From Ignavibacteriota bacterium (GTDB lineage: Bacteria > Bacteroidota > Ignavibacteria > Ignavibacteriales > Melioribacteraceae), in contig JABFGH010000006.1 of NCBI GenBank assembly GCA_013112585.1, positions 1 to 64,000 on the forward strand: a stretch of 64,000 nucleotides of DNA, read 5' to 3'. Below are positions 63,148-64,000 of the stretch, piece by piece. The notes below the pieces were generated by a model, which did not search any database, was not told the DNA's origin, and worked only from the letters and a program-made list of their open reading frames with translations. The translations under genes and the position numbers were made by a program. The stretch's first letter is position 1. Every line of letters starts with the position of its first letter.

Positions 63148-64000
63148 GTAAACGAAAAAACATATATCGCTTTATTTTTGCCGGCGGCGGAACAGGCGGG
63201 CATCTTTATCCCGCAATTGCTGTGGCTGAACAGATAAGATTATTAAAGCCCGAAGCTGAAATTTTATTCGTTGGAACAAAGCATAAAATTGAAGCCCGTG
63301 TTGTGCCCCAATATAAATTTGATTTTAAAACTATTTGGATAAGCGGATTCGCGAGAAAATTAAATCTTAAAAATTTATTATTCCCTATTAAATTATTTGT
63401 TGCTCTCATTCAATCATTGATAATTAATATTAAGTTCAAGCCGAGAACAGCAATAGGAACAGGAGCTTATGTTGCCGGTCCAATTATATGGGCAGCCTCG
63501 GTGTTAGGTTCAAAAATAATTTTGCTTGAACAGAACTCCTACCCGGGAGTTACAAATAGATTATTAGAAAAGCGAGCTGATGAAATTCACATTTCTTTTG
63601 AAGACTCAAGAGAATATTTCCGTGAAAAAGATAAACTTATGCTTACAGGTAATCCGTTAAGAATAAATTTAAAATTGACTGATAAAAAAGTAAGCCGCGA
63701 ATCATTAGGATTGCAGGCAGATAAAAAAACACTGCTGGTCTTCGGCGGCAGTCTTGGTGCCCGCTCATTAAATGAAGCACTAAAAAATAATTACGAAAAA
63801 TTACTCCGTGCCGATATTCAAATTGTATGGCAGGCAGGTGAGTTATACTTTGATGAATATCGTTCTTTTAATTCGAGCAAGGTAAAGGTGGTACCGTTTT
63901 TTGATAACATGTCCGAAGCGTTATCGGCGGCAGACCTTATTGTTGCGCGAGCCGGAGCTACTTCAATTGCAGAGCTTAGTTATTTGGGATTGCCCGTTGT
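63144..64000 (+). CDS. murG: MurG, lipid II-forming GlcNAc transferase (3' end missing)
   Basis: 285 residues visible; the frame runs off the window, where about 80 more are expected. ATG 63144 overlaps the ftsW stop. The first lipid-binding loop is FAGGGTGGHLYPAIAVAEQ, then GTGAYVAGPI and LLEQNSYPGVTNR, and the donor site begins LLVFGGSLGARSLN and SAADLIVARAGATSIAELSYLGLP. It converts lipid I to lipid II. Confidence 0.96.
   Translation, partial: MSKRKNIYRFIFAGGGTGGHLYPAIAVAEQIRLLKPEAEILFVGTKHKIEARVVPQYKFDFKTIWISGFARKLNLKNLLFPIKLFVALIQSLIINIKFKPRTAIGTGAYVAGPIIWAASVLGSKIILLEQNSYPGVTNRLLEKRADEIHISFEDSREYFREKDKLMLTGNPLRINLKLTDKKVSRESLGLQADKKTLLVFGGSLGARSLNEALKNNYEKLLRADIQIVWQAGELYFDEYRSFNSSKVKVVPFFDNMSEALSAADLIVARAGATSIAELSYLGLPV

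Overview
The window looks like a chromosomal segment of a low-GC bacterium of the Bacteroidota/Chlorobi assemblage, most likely an Ignavibacteria-type member. The evidence is internal. Two secreted proteins end in a type IX secretion (T9SS) sorting domain with the NYPNPFNPST motif. A 31-residue COX24/AURKAIP1-type basic protein sits next to a tRNA gene. Several six-bladed beta-propeller lipoproteins are present, and MurE carries the DNPR motif expected for a meso-diaminopimelate cell wall. No 16S gene is present, so this placement is inference.

Layout. 1-650: 3' end of a BNR-like protein, then hairpins. 648-3895 (minus): three-gene envelope operon that could be a divergent GldL/GldM-like motor plus an outer-membrane partner. 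4993-9159: OmpA-family porin, then a pyrR-pyrB-pyrC pyrimidine operon with a hairpin that buries the pyrR ribosome-binding site. 9411-17750: an FN3 lipoprotein, a very large NtrY-like sensor kinase and an AddA-like helicase-nuclease. 17751-23555: repeat-rich DNA followed by a 5'-truncated transglycosylase-like gene, a secreted four-repeat protein and a T9SS cargo protein. 23811-30539: POT transporter, second T9SS cargo, exported oligoendopeptidase F, an IMPDH/GMP-reductase family enzyme and a secreted protein. 30541-34938: tandem repeats, copper ATPase plus copper chaperone, HU-like protein, zinc-ribbon/TPR membrane protein, COX24-like protein and tRNA-Thr(CGT). 34939-35765: repeats, including a broken tRNA fragment. 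35766-43037: an unusual locus of propeller lipoproteins, a MauE-like redox membrane protein, an O-antigen-ligase/TPR protein, a four-cysteine exported peptide with a decayed copy, and a CxxC thioredoxin-like protein. 43117-51963: RND efflux operon (pump, adaptor, second pump) interrupted by a YhcG-type nuclease gene. 52382-52723: STAS protein. 53063-end: division and cell-wall (dcw) cluster mraZ-rsmH-ftsL-ftsI-murE-murF-mraY-murD-ftsW-murG, the last cut by the window edge.

Three things deserve attention. First, short palindromic elements occur between genes, in frame inside three protein genes (RND pump, PBP, T9SS cargo) and inside a duplicated tRNA-Thr 3' fragment. Two copies differ by a compensatory base-pair change. 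This resembles Rickettsia palindromic elements. Second, two genes (ftsL and the zinc-ribbon/TPR gene) have open frames with no ATG/GTG/TTG start where the protein should begin, but an ATT codon sits at Shine-Dalgarno distance, suggesting AUU initiation. Third, the 35.8-43.0 kb locus may be an undescribed system that exports and oxidatively folds a small cysteine-rich peptide.
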